This document shows positions 45,410 through 53,784 of a stretch of DNA of 64,000 bases, piece after piece. The notes under the pieces were generated by a model. The model was not told the DNA's origin. It saw only the letters and a list, made by a program, of their open reading frames with translations, and ran no database searches. Every line of letters begins with the position of its first letter. Positions within the stretch are counted from its first letter, which is position 1. The position numbers and the translations under genes are program-made. The stretch is from Streptomyces sp. QL37 (GTDB taxonomy: Bacteria > Actinomycetota > Actinomycetes > Streptomycetales > Streptomycetaceae): positions 2,542,001 to 2,606,000 of the forward strand of contig NZ_PTJS01000001.1 in NCBI RefSeq assembly GCF_002941025.1, read 5' to 3'.

Positions 45410-46060
45410 TCAGGTGTGCAGGGCGGCGGTGGTGTGGCTTGCTCGGTCGGCCGTGCGGGTTCGGCTGCGGCGCCGAATCTTGCTGCCGGCCAGGACGGTC
45501 GCAGTGATCACTGCGGCGGTGGCGGCGAGGGCGGGGCCGCCGTAGGTGATGACGTGCTGGAGGGAGGTGGCTGCGACGTACCCGGTGGTGGCTTCGGCGC
45601 CGGCCCACAAAGGTGCGGCGAGCAGGCTGTAGGGGGCGATGCGCCGGTAGGGCAGGCGGGTCGCCCCGGCCAGGTGTGGGGTCAGGGTGCGTACGACGGG
45701 GACGAAGCGGGACAGGAAGACGGCCTGGCCGCCCCGTCGGGCCATGAGTGCTTCGGCTCGCTGCCAGGCGGCGGCGGGGATGCGGCGGCCGAGGCGTCCG
45801 GTGCGCAGGCGGCTGCCAAGCAGGTGTCCGGTGCGGTGGCCGAAGGCGTCCCCGGCCACGACCGCGCTCGTCGCGGTGGCGATGACCAGGACGAGATTCA
45901 GGTCGCCGGCCCGGGCCAGGGCGCCTGCGGCAAGGAGCAGGGTGAGAGTCGGAATGAACGCGCCGAGCAGCAGCACAGACTCGACGAGCACCGCGGCGGC
46001 CAGGATCGCGTACGCGGCCGGGGCGGGAACGTGGCCGATCAGTCCGGTCAGCGTGTTCAC
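45410..46060 (-). CDS. DedA-family membrane protein
   Basis: A 216-residue DedA/VTT-domain protein. The pattern AILAAAVLVESVLLLGAFIPT...GDAFGHRTGHLLGSRL...FLSRFVPVVRTLTPHLAGATRLPY is diagnostic (the FxxRFxPxxR motif). The family acts in membrane lipid scrambling and envelope homeostasis. The GTG at 46060 overlaps the stop of the methyltransferase gene, so the two are co-translated. A Lys/Arg-rich tail ends the protein. Confidence 0.9.
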   Translation of the reverse strand: MNTLTGLIGHVPAPAAYAILAAAVLVESVLLLGAFIPTLTLLLAAGALARAGDLNLVLVIATATSAVVAGDAFGHRTGHLLGSRLRTGRLGRRIPAAAWQRAEALMARRGGQAVFLSRFVPVVRTLTPHLAGATRLPYRRIAPYSLLAAPLWAGAEATTGYVAATSLQHVITYGGPALAATAAVITATVLAGSKIRRRSRTRTADRASHTTAALHT

Positions 46061-46785
46061 CGGGCTGCCCCGGCCATGATGTCCAGTGCTACCGGGGTGG
46101 ACGCGCGGGCGGGGCGGCGCAGTTGCCAGACGGTGGCCGGGGGCAGGTTGCCCCATACGGTCCAGCAGCCGGTGGCGTACCGGTGCTGGTAGTCGGTGAG
46201 GACTTCTTCGACGGCGCGGTGGCGGCGGGCTTCGGTGCGGGAGGCGGTCAGGGCGCGGGCGTAGCGGGTGCCGCGGTAGGCGAAGTAGGTGAGTGTGCCG
46301 CCGGGGTGGAGCAGTTCCATGTACCGGTTCATGATCGTGTCGACCTGGTCGGGGGTGAAGTTGGTGAACGGGAGACCGGAGACGATCACGTCGTAGGGGC
46401 GGCCGGTGTCGAGCTGTTCGACGAGGGCGTGGTGGACGCGGACCCGTTCGTTCTCGCCGGCCAGCCGCGGATGGGTGCGGACGAGGAGGCGCAGCTGGGA
46501 GGCGAAGCGTGCGTTGGCCTCGACGATGTCCAGCCGGCTGCCCGGGGAGAGGCGGGGGATCAGAGTGCGGGTGACAGAGCCGGTGCCGGCGCCCGCTTCC
46601 AGCACGTTCAGGGGCTGCGTTCCGTGCTCCTGGACGGGGTCGGTGAGCAGGCGGGCGAGCGCTTTGCTGCTGGGAGCGATGGCTCCGGTGGTGCGCAGGT
46701 CGCGGGCTGCTTCGAGGAGAAACATCCAGCCCTCGGCGTTGCGCTGCGCGAGGACACGTTCGTGTGAGGTGGTCCAGTCGTCCAT
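46057..46785 (-). CDS. Class I SAM methyltransferase (phospholipid N-methyltransferase-like)
   Basis: A 242-residue methyltransferase with motif I LEAGAGTGSVTRTLIPRL, motif II LDIVEAN and motif IV VSGLPFTNFTP. The GLPFxNF form is that of PmtA-like phospholipid N-methyltransferases and related rRNA adenine methylases. The N-terminus FLLEAARDLRTTGAIAPSSKALARLL fits the lipid-acting branch. It is paired with a DedA protein, which supports a lipid role. Divergent from the two-component system; the shared intergenic region contains a perfect hairpin palindrome. Confidence 0.82.
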   Translation of the reverse strand: MDDWTTSHERVLAQRNAEGWMFLLEAARDLRTTGAIAPSSKALARLLTDPVQEHGTQPLNVLEAGAGTGSVTRTLIPRLSPGSRLDIVEANARFASQLRLLVRTHPRLAGENERVRVHHALVEQLDTGRPYDVIVSGLPFTNFTPDQVDTIMNRYMELLHPGGTLTYFAYRGTRYARALTASRTEARRHRAVEEVLTDYQHRYATGCWTVWGNLPPATVWQLRRPARASTPVALDIMAGAAR

Positions 46786-46842
46786 GTCTTCGACGCTAGA
46801 GACGCCCGCTCTCCTGCGGATCGTCCCTTGTGCGACCGCCTT

Positions 46843-46860
46843 CCCCTACGAAAGTAGGGG
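46843..46860. promoter_or_regulatory. Palindrome CCCCTAC-GAAA-GTAGGGG, probable response-regulator site
   Basis: A perfect 7-bp inverted repeat around GAAA lies in the divergent promoter between the methyltransferase/DedA operon and the sensor kinase gene. NarL-type regulators bind such symmetric sites, and autoregulation is common. Confidence 0.5.
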
Positions 46861-46917
46861 GTCGCCATAGCAGAACGATGGCCGTAAAGCAGTCGTCCGC
46901 CTGCCTACGCTGCACAG

Positions 46918-48063
46918 GTGAAACGGGAACAGAACCACAGGTGGGTCGCGTACGGACGCTACGGCCTGGTGGTGTTGCTGACGCTGGCCGCAGTCCAGAA
47001 CGCGGCATCGAGCGCCGGCGGCCACTACCACGGTGTCCGCACAGCGGGGGCGCTCGCGTGCGGGCTGGCCCTGTTGCTGCGCCGGGGCCCTTGGTGGCTC
47101 GCCCCGGCTCTCACGACGGCGGCGGCGGGCGTATGGGGATGGCCCATGCTCCCACTGCTCCTCTTGGCCCTGTTCGACCTCGCCGCCCGCCGCCGCACCC
47201 TCGCAGCCGTGGTCTGCTCGGCCGTGGCGCTTACCGCCAACGCCGTCCTGCACCCGGCGGTGTCCCTGTGGAGCCCGCAGCCCTACGGCTCGGTGCTCTT
47301 TGTGCTGCTGGCCGTGGTCGCAGGACTGTGGATGGGCAACCGGCGGCGCCTGGTTGAGGCATTGGATGCGCAGGTGGAGCACCTGCGGACCGAGCGGGAA
47401 CTACGCGAGCAGGCCGCACGCATGGCCGAGCGGTCCGCGATCGCCGCGGAGATGCACGACGTTCTCGCCCACCGGCTCAGCCTGATCGCCCTGCACACCG
47501 GTGTCCTTGCCACGAAAAGGGATGCCCTGCCCGATCCCGTCATCGAACGGCTCGGCCTGCTGCGTACCGCCTCTACCGAGGCTCTGACCGACCTGCGCGA
47601 CGTGCTCGGCGCCCTGCGCACCGACACCTCTGCCAGCACCGACCCGCCTGCCCCAGCCCTGCGCGACGTCGAAGAGATGATCGAGCAGGCCCGGGCGGCC
47701 GGACAGGTCATCGACACAATGGTCAAGGGCAGCCCGGAACAGGCCCCAGCGGCCCACCGGCTAGCCGTCTACCGGCTGGTCCAGGAAGCACTGACCAACG
47801 CCCGCAAGCACGCCCCCGACGCGCCCGTCCACGTCCGCATCGACTACGGGCCACCCGCCACCCTGATCGAAGTCACCAACCCCCCCGGCACCAATCTCCG
47901 TGGCACTCAGGCGGTTCCTTCAGGATTCGGCCTCATCGGTCTGCGCGAGCGCGTCGACTCACTGGGCGGACACTTGAACGCCGGGCCCGGCGGCGCCGGC
48001 ACCTGGCGACTGGCCGCCCGCATCCCCCACCCCACCACCGAACAGAACGGTCCCCGCACGTGA
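46918..48063 (+). CDS. Sensor histidine kinase, NarL/DesK type
   Basis: A 381-residue kinase. Four or five hydrophobic segments span residues 16-140, followed by a coiled linker (DAQVEHLRTERELREQAARMAERSAIAAEMHD). HisKA_3 phospho-acceptor: EMHDVLAHRLSL. The ATPase has an N-box VQEALTNARKHAPDAPV and a G2-like segment GFGLIGLRERVDSLGG. The usual extracytoplasmic sensor loop is small, so it probably senses the membrane. It starts at GTG 46918 and overlaps the response-regulator gene. Confidence 0.92.
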   Translation: MKREQNHRWVAYGRYGLVVLLTLAAVQNAASSAGGHYHGVRTAGALACGLALLLRRGPWWLAPALTTAAAGVWGWPMLPLLLLALFDLAARRRTLAAVVCSAVALTANAVLHPAVSLWSPQPYGSVLFVLLAVVAGLWMGNRRRLVEALDAQVEHLRTERELREQAARMAERSAIAAEMHDVLAHRLSLIALHTGVLATKRDALPDPVIERLGLLRTASTEALTDLRDVLGALRTDTSASTDPPAPALRDVEEMIEQARAAGQVIDTMVKGSPEQAPAAHRLAVYRLVQEALTNARKHAPDAPVHVRIDYGPPATLIEVTNPPGTNLRGTQAVPSGFGLIGLRERVDSLGGHLNAGPGGAGTWRLAARIPHPTTEQNGPRT

Positions 48064-48710
48064 TCCGCGCCATGGTCGTCGACGACGACGCTCTCGTCCG
48101 CCTCGGACTGACCGACCTCCTCGACAGCGACGACGCCATCGAGGTCGTCGCCCAGGCCACCGACGGGCTCCACGCCATCGAGCAGGCCACCGCCCGCCGC
48201 ATCGACGTCGCCCTGATGGACGTCCGCATGCCCCGCATGGACGGCATCGCCGCCACCCGGCGACTGCGTGCCCTGCCCCACCCGCCGAAGGTCATCACGC
48301 TGACCACCTTCGACCTCGACGAGTACGTCTACGAGGCGCTGGCCGCAGGCGCCGATGGGTTCCTCCTCAAGGACACCGACCCCGCCGAAATCCTGCGAGC
48401 CGTCCACCTCGTCGCCGCCGGCTCCGCCATGCTCCACCCCACCGCCGCCCGCCGCCTCATCGACCGCTACCACCACACGGGCCGCCCCCAGGCCACCCAG
48501 GCCCAAGCCCGCATCGCGCCCCTCACCCCACGCGAAAAGGACGTCCTGGCGCTGCTCGCCGAAGGGGACACCAACGCCGACATTGCAAAATCCCTCGGCA
48601 TGCAGGAGAGCACCGTCAAATCCCACGTCAGCCGCATCCTGACCACCCTGGGCGTCACCAACCGCGTCCAGGCCGCGCTCCTGGCCCGCGACGCCGGTCT
48701 CGCACCCTGA
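48060..48710 (+). CDS. LuxR/NarL-family response regulator
   Basis: A 216-residue regulator. Receiver: VVDDDALVRLGL with phospho-acceptor D54 (VALMDVRMPRMDG) and Lys in FLLKDTDPAE. Output HTH: PLTPREKDVLALLAEGDTNADIAKSLGMQESTVKSHVSRILTTLGVTNRVQ. Cognate of the preceding kinase (GTGA overlap). It likely controls the divergent methyltransferase/DedA operon. Confidence 0.93.
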   Translation: MIRAMVVDDDALVRLGLTDLLDSDDAIEVVAQATDGLHAIEQATARRIDVALMDVRMPRMDGIAATRRLRALPHPPKVITLTTFDLDEYVYEALAAGADGFLLKDTDPAEILRAVHLVAAGSAMLHPTAARRLIDRYHHTGRPQATQAQARIAPLTPREKDVLALLAEGDTNADIAKSLGMQESTVKSHVSRILTTLGVTNRVQAALLARDAGLAP

Positions 48711-49131
48711 GAGCCCTCCCGACATCACAGTCACCCGGTGCCTACGAGCCCGCCCGAGCTTCCCTCAACCTCTGCACCGCGGTGGCTGTACGCGGTGCCG
48801 CCCACCGATAACGCGAACTGGGACGGCCGTGTCCGAACCGATGCCGGCGGCAATGCCTCCTGGGATTCCGTAAGCCGTCAAGTTCACTGCATCTTGCCTA
48901 TCTCCTGGTCATAGAGGTGCTCGGCGGGAACATGAAACGGGACGGGACATCGGGCTCCTGAAGCCTGGTGGCTGTTGGACTGTTACCTCGGATTAGGGGC
49001 GCGGGGTGTGCTCCTTAAGGCTCGTCGACGAGCGGGACAACCAAGTCGAGCCGGGTGCGGCTTGACCATCAGCCCTCGCCCCCTGGTGAAGAAGCTGTTG
49101 TCAGCGCCGCGACATAGGTTGGTAGGCCGCC
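48711..49131. other. Intergenic stretch, no gene supported
   Basis: About 420 bp without a credible frame, more AT-rich in places. A short inverted repeat GCTCGTCGACGAGC lies near 49020-49033. No tRNA, integrase or repeat pair that would mark an attachment site is visible. Confidence 0.45.
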
Positions 49132-50118
49132 GTGCCGACAGTCGGCACAAGATCCCGGAAGGCCCTACTCGTGCTCAACGTCAAAGAGCGCCTGCGTGCG
49201 CTGGAGATACCCACACGAGTTAGAGGGCTGACGGAGAACCAGCAGTTCGCCATCGCTACTGGCCTCGGCTTCGCGGTGCCCATGCTCATGTTCGCAGCCA
49301 TCGCCACGGGCTCCAGGGTCTGGCTGATGGTCCAGCTCCCGGTCAGCGTGGCGCTCGCACTACCCGTGCTCTGGTTGCTCAAGCCCTGGTACGAGGGGCT
49401 GCCCAAGGAGAGCCAACGCCGATTCACCGCAGCTCCCCTGGCGTACTACCTCATCCTCGTGACGCTGTTCGCGTGGCTGGCCCTCGTCTCGACACCGGAC
49501 GGCCGCGGAAAGGCTGCCGGGCTGCTGCTTCTGGTGTGGTGCCTTCAGTTCGTATACGGCACCGGCGTTGAGCCAAGCAACTTCGCGGTCGAACGTCTCC
49601 GAGGCCGGCTCGGCAGAGCCGCGCCGGTGCGGACCCTCGCCCTCTGGTGCGGACTGATTGGCGTGCTGTGGTTCATGCAGTACACCCAGGATGATGAGCG
49701 GTTCCGGCCGGTTCTGCTGGGAGCGACTCTCACTCTGGGAGCGGCCGGAGCCGCCGTAACTCTAAAGGTCTTCGCCCGAGTGCGGAGGATCTGCACCACG
49801 CTGCATCTGCGGACAACGGACATGATCAGATCTCTGGAAGAACTCAGCCGCGCCACAGATACCGATCGGCAGGACAAGCAGGCGGCTGCTCGGCGTGCCT
49901 GGGATGTCCTGGAGGTCACTCTCCTCACTCGGGTCGACACCGGCTTTCACCTGGCTGGTTCCTTCGTGCTACCGACCGAATCCATCACGGAGCTGGGGCG
50001 CACGCTGATGACAGTCATTGACGCACCGCATCACGACGAGACCAAGCAACAACTCGCCGTTACCGATCTTCAGGCGATCCGCGCCGCCTGCCGGGGGCGC
50101 ATCGACGTTTTGGCGTAA
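49132..50118 (+). CDS. Membrane protein of unknown function
   Basis: A 328-residue protein. Four to six hydrophobic segments are seen (for example FAIATGLGFAVPMLMFAAIAT, LMVQLPVSVALALPVLWLL, YYLILVTLFAWLALVS, LLGATLTLGAAGAAVTL). The last 110 residues are a cytoplasmic helical domain (RATDTDRQDKQAAARRAWDVLEVT). No family recognised. It is the last plus-strand gene before the minus-strand element. The GTG at 49132 is tentative; other GTGs lie within 40 bp. Confidence 0.6.
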   Translation: MPTVGTRSRKALLVLNVKERLRALEIPTRVRGLTENQQFAIATGLGFAVPMLMFAAIATGSRVWLMVQLPVSVALALPVLWLLKPWYEGLPKESQRRFTAAPLAYYLILVTLFAWLALVSTPDGRGKAAGLLLLVWCLQFVYGTGVEPSNFAVERLRGRLGRAAPVRTLALWCGLIGVLWFMQYTQDDERFRPVLLGATLTLGAAGAAVTLKVFARVRRICTTLHLRTTDMIRSLEELSRATDTDRQDKQAAARRAWDVLEVTLLTRVDTGFHLAGSFVLPTESITELGRTLMTVIDAPHHDETKQQLAVTDLQAIRAACRGRIDVLA

Positions 50119-50141
50119 CCGCCTGTCACACGAAGACAAGT

Positions 50142-50166
50142 GAGGGCCGCCCTTGGGGCGGCCCTC
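50142..50166. terminator. Terminator between membrane protein gene and mobile-element genes
   Basis: GAGGGCCGCCC (50142-50152) pairs perfectly with GGGCGGCCCTC (50156-50166). It sits between the convergent 49132 gene and the zinc-ribbon gene. Confidence 0.75.
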
Positions 50167-50181
50167 ATGCGTGGAGGACGG

Positions 50182-50355
50182 TTACTTCACTGGCCAGTCC
50201 CCGTACGGCACGGGCGGCTGACGGCTGGCTGCCCGAACTGCCTCGTCGGTACCGCACGTGGTGCAGATGAAGACCTCGCGGTCGGTGGTCAGCCGGGAAC
50301 GGGCGGGCCGTTCACCGAGCGGGCCGCCGCAGCGCGGACAGCGGGTGTCGGACAC
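50182..50355 (-). CDS. 57-residue zinc-ribbon protein
   Basis: A short protein from GTG 50355 with GAGGAG upstream, beginning VSDTRCPRCGGPLGERPA. Cysteines C6/C9 and C31/C34 (CPRCG, CTTCG) form a zinc ribbon, and TTDREVFICTTCGTDEA is a pattern common in small proteins of actinophages and integrative elements. It lies 3 bp after the stop of the HTH gene, so co-transcription is likely. Role unknown (perhaps nucleic-acid or protein binding). Confidence 0.8.
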   Translation of the reverse strand: MSDTRCPRCGGPLGERPARSRLTTDREVFICTTCGTDEAVRAASRQPPVPYGDWPVK

Positions 50356-50358
50356 GGG

Positions 50359-51012
50359 TCACTCCTCGGGGTGCTCGCGGGCGGACTTGATGATGTTGTT
50401 CCATGTCGGGCGGGAGTAGGTCTTCTCCGTCTGCTCCTGGAGCGCGGGGATCAGCTCGGCGTTCGTCGCGCCGGGGTTCGCCGCGATGGCCTGCCGGGCG
50501 AGGGTCAGCCGCTCGTCTCCCTGGTAGGGGTAGGCCAGTCCGCGGCGGCCCGCGGGCCGTCCGCCGGCGTGACCGCGGCCCTTGCGGTCGGCAAGGTACT
50601 GCCACAGCCGCCAGCGCTTCCACTTCGGGCGGCGTCGGGTAGGAAGCTCGTCCCAGTCATCCGGTGCCGGCCACCCCTCAGGCGGGTTCTTGACGTAGTG
50701 CGACACGGTGGCGGAGTCGGCGAACCCGCAGATCTTCGCCGCCTCGGCCGGGCCCACCATCTCTTCGGGGTCACCGTCGAGCTTCGGCGGGTTGGTGGTG
50801 TTCGCGGCGGCGCGCTGCCGCTGAAGCTCGTGGTGCCACTTCGCCCATACGTCGCCGTCCCAGTGCATGACGCCGTCGGTGGTGTCCGCGACGGGCGGGT
50901 GCCCATTGTTCTCCCGGTCGGTCCAGAGGTTCTGAAGGGTCGGCTCGCTGATGCCGTGGACCTTGCGGAGGTCCGCGCGTGAGTAGAGCGTGCGGCCGGT
51001 CTTGGAGGACAC
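50359..51012 (-). CDS. Helix-turn-helix DNA-binding protein
   Basis: A 217-residue basic protein. The N-terminus GRTLYSRADLRKVHGISEPTLQNLWTDRENNGHPP resembles a MerR/excisionase-type winged helix, and a second similar segment is GPAEAAKICGFADSATVSHYVKNPPEGWPAPD, followed by a Lys/Arg/Trp-rich stretch. Two HTHs in tandem suggest a regulator or nucleoid-like protein of the element. The GTG at 51012 has AGGAGA before it; longer versions lack support. Middle gene of a three-gene set. Confidence 0.7.
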   Translation of the reverse strand: MSSKTGRTLYSRADLRKVHGISEPTLQNLWTDRENNGHPPVADTTDGVMHWDGDVWAKWHHELQRQRAAANTTNPPKLDGDPEEMVGPAEAAKICGFADSATVSHYVKNPPEGWPAPDDWDELPTRRRPKWKRWRLWQYLADRKGRGHAGGRPAGRRGLAYPYQGDERLTLARQAIAANPGATNAELIPALQEQTEKTYSRPTWNNIIKSAREHPEE

Positions 51013-51056
51013 GGTCGTCTCCTGTTCTTGGTCGGGGTCGTGCCCGCTCGGCGGGG

Positions 51057-51323
51057 TCACTCGGGTTCGTCCGGGTCCGGGGCCGGCGTCCACGTACGGC
51101 TGCCAGCCGGTTCGAGCCGGGTGAGGGTGGCTATGTCGGCCAGGGGGACGGCGGCGGCCCAGTCGGCGCGGTCGGGGAGGTTGAGCACGAGGTGTCGGCC
51201 GGTCGGGGGGAAGTCCTCGACGATGACGAAGGTGTCGGCCTGATCGGCGCCGATGCTGTTACCCCTCGTGAGCTGGGCGATGTCGCCGGGCTGGGGACAG
51301 TCGGGGTGTCGGTCACATAGCAT
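51057..51323 (-). CDS. Hypothetical 88-residue protein
   Basis: A short acidic protein beginning MLCDRHPDCPQPGDIAQLTRG; CDRHPDC is a possible metal site. Strands follow (VIVEDFPPTGRHLVLNLPD). Not recognised. It is the first gene of the set that ends with the zinc ribbon. Its 5' leader carries the 10-mer CTCTCACCAG 12 nt before the ATG and a diverged promoter cassette. Confidence 0.6.
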   Translation of the reverse strand: MLCDRHPDCPQPGDIAQLTRGNSIGADQADTFVIVEDFPPTGRHLVLNLPDRADWAAAVPLADIATLTRLEPAGSRTWTPAPDPDEPE

Positions 51324-51495
51324 GGTGTGGTCTTTCTGGTGAGAGACACCGACGGCCAGCGCCTTGTTGCCCTTGTGCGCTGGCCGTCATTTGTTGTCTG
51401 GGGTGCGTGGCGCCCCGTGGGACGCTCGGCCGGTCGGAGGTTGCCCGCTCCGCTGATGGCGGAGTAATTAAACCACCTTTGGGTTGCGTGGGGCG
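51324..51495 (-). promoter_or_regulatory. Promoter-leader cassette A (diverged)
   Basis: The minus strand has -10 TTTAAT (51467-51472), but the -35 is degenerate (CGCCCC). The leader keeps a first hairpin CTCCGC/GCGGAG, a diverged GGGCAACCTCC element, and a 12-bp hairpin (GACGGCCAGCGC with GCGCTGGCCGTC). The 10-mer CTCTCACCAG is at 51336-51345. Confidence 0.55.
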
Positions 51496-51522
51496 GGGCC
51501 CTGATCCGGAGGACGGCGGTCA

Positions 51523-52143
51523 TCAGAAGAGGGCCCGTTGGTCTGCGGGGTGGTGGCCCAGGTTGCTCGGTGGCCGGGTGACGCGGAGTTCGTAGCGGGG
51601 GCGTCCCGCGTGCGGCGGAGCGTGGGCTTCACGGCGGTACCGGCTCCAGGCCAGGACGGGGGCGCACTGGTTGATCCAGCCCGGCGGGTATTGGGCGGTG
51701 AGCTGAGCCCAGCGGCTGCGGCTCCGCGGGACGGCCCATCGGTCCTCGACCGTGGTGATCGGCGGCAGCCTCCTCCAGCCGGGGAAACAGTGGTCGTGAG
51801 CGTCCTGCACCGCCTCGTTGTCACCGTCCCCGAACCCGTTGCCGGAGTGCACGGGGCCTTCCCACTCGCACGCGAGACACCCGCCGCGGAACTCCTGCTC
51901 GTCCCCCCGGCGGCCGGTCGGCCGGCTGCGGGCGAGCAGGGTCGGCGCGTGGTGTGAGGCCGGGTCCAGCTCGTGGCCGAGGTCGCAGTACGCGCCGCCG
52001 GGGTGTCCGGCCTGGATGTGCCACGCCTGCCCGGCGCTCTCCGGGCGGTGGCGCGTCCGCGCGTTGCGCACTCGCCAGTAGTACGTCTGCCGTGCCCGTG
52101 CTCCAGTCAGCTGGGCGACGGTGGCGGTCACGGCTTCCTGCAT
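51523..52143 (-). CDS. DUF6349-type hypothetical protein
   Basis: A 206-residue protein with a Cys/His-rich centre: GGAYCDLGHEL, GGCLACEWEGPVH, AVQDAHDHCFPGWRRLP. The pattern matches actinobacterial mobile-element proteins I recall as DUF6349. The CxxC and HxH pairs suggest metal binding. It starts inside the 3' end of the upstream gene (16-bp overlap), hence translational coupling. Confidence 0.65.
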   Translation of the reverse strand: MQEAVTATVAQLTGARARQTYYWRVRNARTRHRPESAGQAWHIQAGHPGGAYCDLGHELDPASHHAPTLLARSRPTGRRGDEQEFRGGCLACEWEGPVHSGNGFGDGDNEAVQDAHDHCFPGWRRLPPITTVEDRWAVPRSRSRWAQLTAQYPPGWINQCAPVLAWSRYRREAHAPPHAGRPRYELRVTRPPSNLGHHPADQRALF

Positions 52144-52526
52144 CCGGCGGCAAGGACTTCGCGGAGCGGGTCCGCGAGCGCGGCCTGTTCGTCGGGGGCG
52201 TCGAGGAACCGGGTTCCGTACGCGCGGCGCACCGCGCGGCGGGCGTCCCGGTGACGGTCGAGCTCCGGGTAGTACGGCGACCGGTCGAGCACGTCATAGC
52301 CGTGCTGGGTGAGCACGTCGGCGATGAGCGACCGGACCTGTACTGGGTCGAGGGCGGCGAGGTCGGTTTCCCCCGGGGCCGCGAGAAGTACGCGGATCAG
52401 CTCGGTCGCGCTGAGCCGGGGGTGGAGGGGGACGCTGAGTCGGTGGACGCCGTCCCGGCTGGGGGTGGCGGCTCCTCGGCGGCTCGGCGTCCTGGTGGTG
52501 CTGCGGTCTTCTGTCGTCTCGTCCAT
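52128..52526 (-). CDS. Hypothetical protein
   Basis: A 132-residue protein from the ATG at 52526. Ser/Thr/Arg-rich start, then VHRLSVPLHPRLSATELIRVLLAAPGETDLAALDPVQVRSLIADVLTQHGYDVLD, helical and conserved-looking, with an Arg/Asp-rich tail. No family recognised. Second gene of a run of four. Confidence 0.6.
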   Translation of the reverse strand: MDETTEDRSTTRTPSRRGAATPSRDGVHRLSVPLHPRLSATELIRVLLAAPGETDLAALDPVQVRSLIADVLTQHGYDVLDRSPYYPELDRHRDARRAVRRAYGTRFLDAPDEQAALADPLREVLAAGCRKP

Positions 52527-52569
52527 CGTGTGGGCCTTCGATGACTCGGGTGCTGGCGGGCGGCGGGGG

Positions 52570-52995
52570 TTAGAACAGGGCGTGTTCGGCGCGGGCGGCG
52601 GCGGTGCGGAACGCGTGGGCGGCGTCGGCGGCGGTACGGCCGGGCTCGCTGCTCCACCGGTCGATGGCCTCGCGGTGCAGGGCCTTGGCGGCGGGGTCGT
52701 CGGCGTCGACGGCGTGACCGGTGAGGGTTTCCGCGAGGATGGCGAACGCCTGGTCACGGGCAAGGTCGATGCGGTCCCAGTCATACGTCCGGCCGGCGGC
52801 TCCCCGCCCGTGGCCGGCGGCGACTTCGAGGGCGCCGCGCGGCCAGCACGGCAACGTGGCCGTACGGCCCGGACCGGCGAACAGGCGTGTGCCCTGGTGG
52901 ATGCCGACGTGTTCGATGTGGCGGGCGGCCCATTCCAAGATCGCGGCCGGGGTGTCGGCGATGACGATGCTTTCGGGGGTGTGGCGGGTCGGCAC
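52570..52995 (-). CDS. DUF6197-type hypothetical protein
   Basis: A 141-residue protein. AAILEWAARHIEHVGIHQGTRLF at the start and the later ARDQAFAILAETLTGHAVDADDPAAKALHREAIDRWSSEPGRTAADAAHAFRTAA match the DUF6197 family found in Streptomyces elements. Helical, soluble. GTG start at 52995. A variant of the leader 10-mer (CTCTCCCGAAGGA) is upstream. Confidence 0.65.
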   Translation of the reverse strand: MPTRHTPESIVIADTPAAILEWAARHIEHVGIHQGTRLFAGPGRTATLPCWPRGALEVAAGHGRGAAGRTYDWDRIDLARDQAFAILAETLTGHAVDADDPAAKALHREAIDRWSSEPGRTAADAAHAFRTAAARAEHALF

Positions 52996-53017
52996 GGTGC
53001 TGTCCTTCGGGAGAGCG

Positions 53018-53044
53018 GGGGCGGCGGCGCGCTGCCGCCGCCCC
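53018..53044. terminator. Terminator after the 53056 gene
   Basis: GGGGCGGCGGC (53018-53028) pairs perfectly with GCCGCCGCCCC (53034-53044), loop GCGCT. Confidence 0.65.
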
Positions 53045-53055
53045 TCGGTCGGCTG

Positions 53056-53706
53056 CTAGTGGTACGCGGGGATCAGTCGGCGGACCCTTTCCTCTCCGAT
53101 GCACCCGCCCTTGTGACGGCGCGCGCTCGGCGGCTCTCCGTTGCGTCCGCGCAAGTGGCTCCAGAACTTCGGGCCTTGCCAGTCACACAATTCGCAGCTG
53201 AGGAACCAGTGGTTATCGCTGCCGGGGAACCCGGTGAGCACGGCCCGCCAGTGGTGGGCCAGGAGTCCCGCGAACGCGATCTGCGCGCCCTCGATGTTGC
53301 GATCGTTGACCGGCATCCGCGGGTGCAGGAGAGGCACCGGCCCGCACAACGGCGTGGGGGCTTCGGCGAGCACCTGGTCCAAGGGGACGGCGCCGATCCG
53401 ACCGGCGGCGTACTCCTCCGCGAGATGGGCGGCGGCCATATCGGTGCCAGGGGTCCCCTTAGGCGGGCGGCGGAGGTTGCGTTCGCCCTCGGTGGTGAGG
53501 ACGAGCCAATTCCGGTGCCACCTGTAGGCGCGGCCGATGACCTGGTCTTCGCCAACGATCACGGGGTATCGGCACTGGATGTCGGGGGAGCCGACGCGGT
53601 ACGTCGGGACGGTGGTGCTGCCCTCGGTCGCGGGGACGATGAGCCTGCCCGCTTCGGTGTCGGGGACGGTGATGGTCGCAGGTCGTTCGAGGAGTTGCGT
53701 GGTCAT
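53056..53706 (-). CDS. Hypothetical protein with zinc-knuckle-like motif
   Basis: A 216-residue protein. Beta-rich first half (VPTYRVGSPDIQCRYPVIVGEDQVIGRAYRWHRNWLVLT) and a C-terminal cysteine pair with nearby histidines and a later Cys (SCELCDWQGPKFWSHLRGR, ARRHKGGC). Similar in style to the DUF6349 protein downstream (CEWEGP / CDWQGP), so both may be related metal-binding proteins. It carries the leader 10-mer. Function unknown. Confidence 0.65.
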   Translation of the reverse strand: MTTQLLERPATITVPDTEAGRLIVPATEGSTTVPTYRVGSPDIQCRYPVIVGEDQVIGRAYRWHRNWLVLTTEGERNLRRPPKGTPGTDMAAAHLAEEYAAGRIGAVPLDQVLAEAPTPLCGPVPLLHPRMPVNDRNIEGAQIAFAGLLAHHWRAVLTGFPGSDNHWFLSCELCDWQGPKFWSHLRGRNGEPPSARRHKGGCIGEERVRRLIPAYH

Positions 53707-53784
53707 GGTGGTGCCCTGTTCTGGTGAGAGAGGGGCCCGTCCCCTCGGCGTACTCGGCCGCCGGGGGGATGGGTAGGGGCGCGG
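53707..53784 (-). promoter_or_regulatory. Short leader with the 10-mer (gene 53056)
   Basis: CTCTCACCAG at 53721-53730 (minus), 14 nt before the ATG, directly after a GGGG/CCCC hairpin. No TTTAAT promoter is present, so this gene is probably co-transcribed with the DUF3560 gene and the 10-mer acts at RNA level. Confidence 0.55.
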
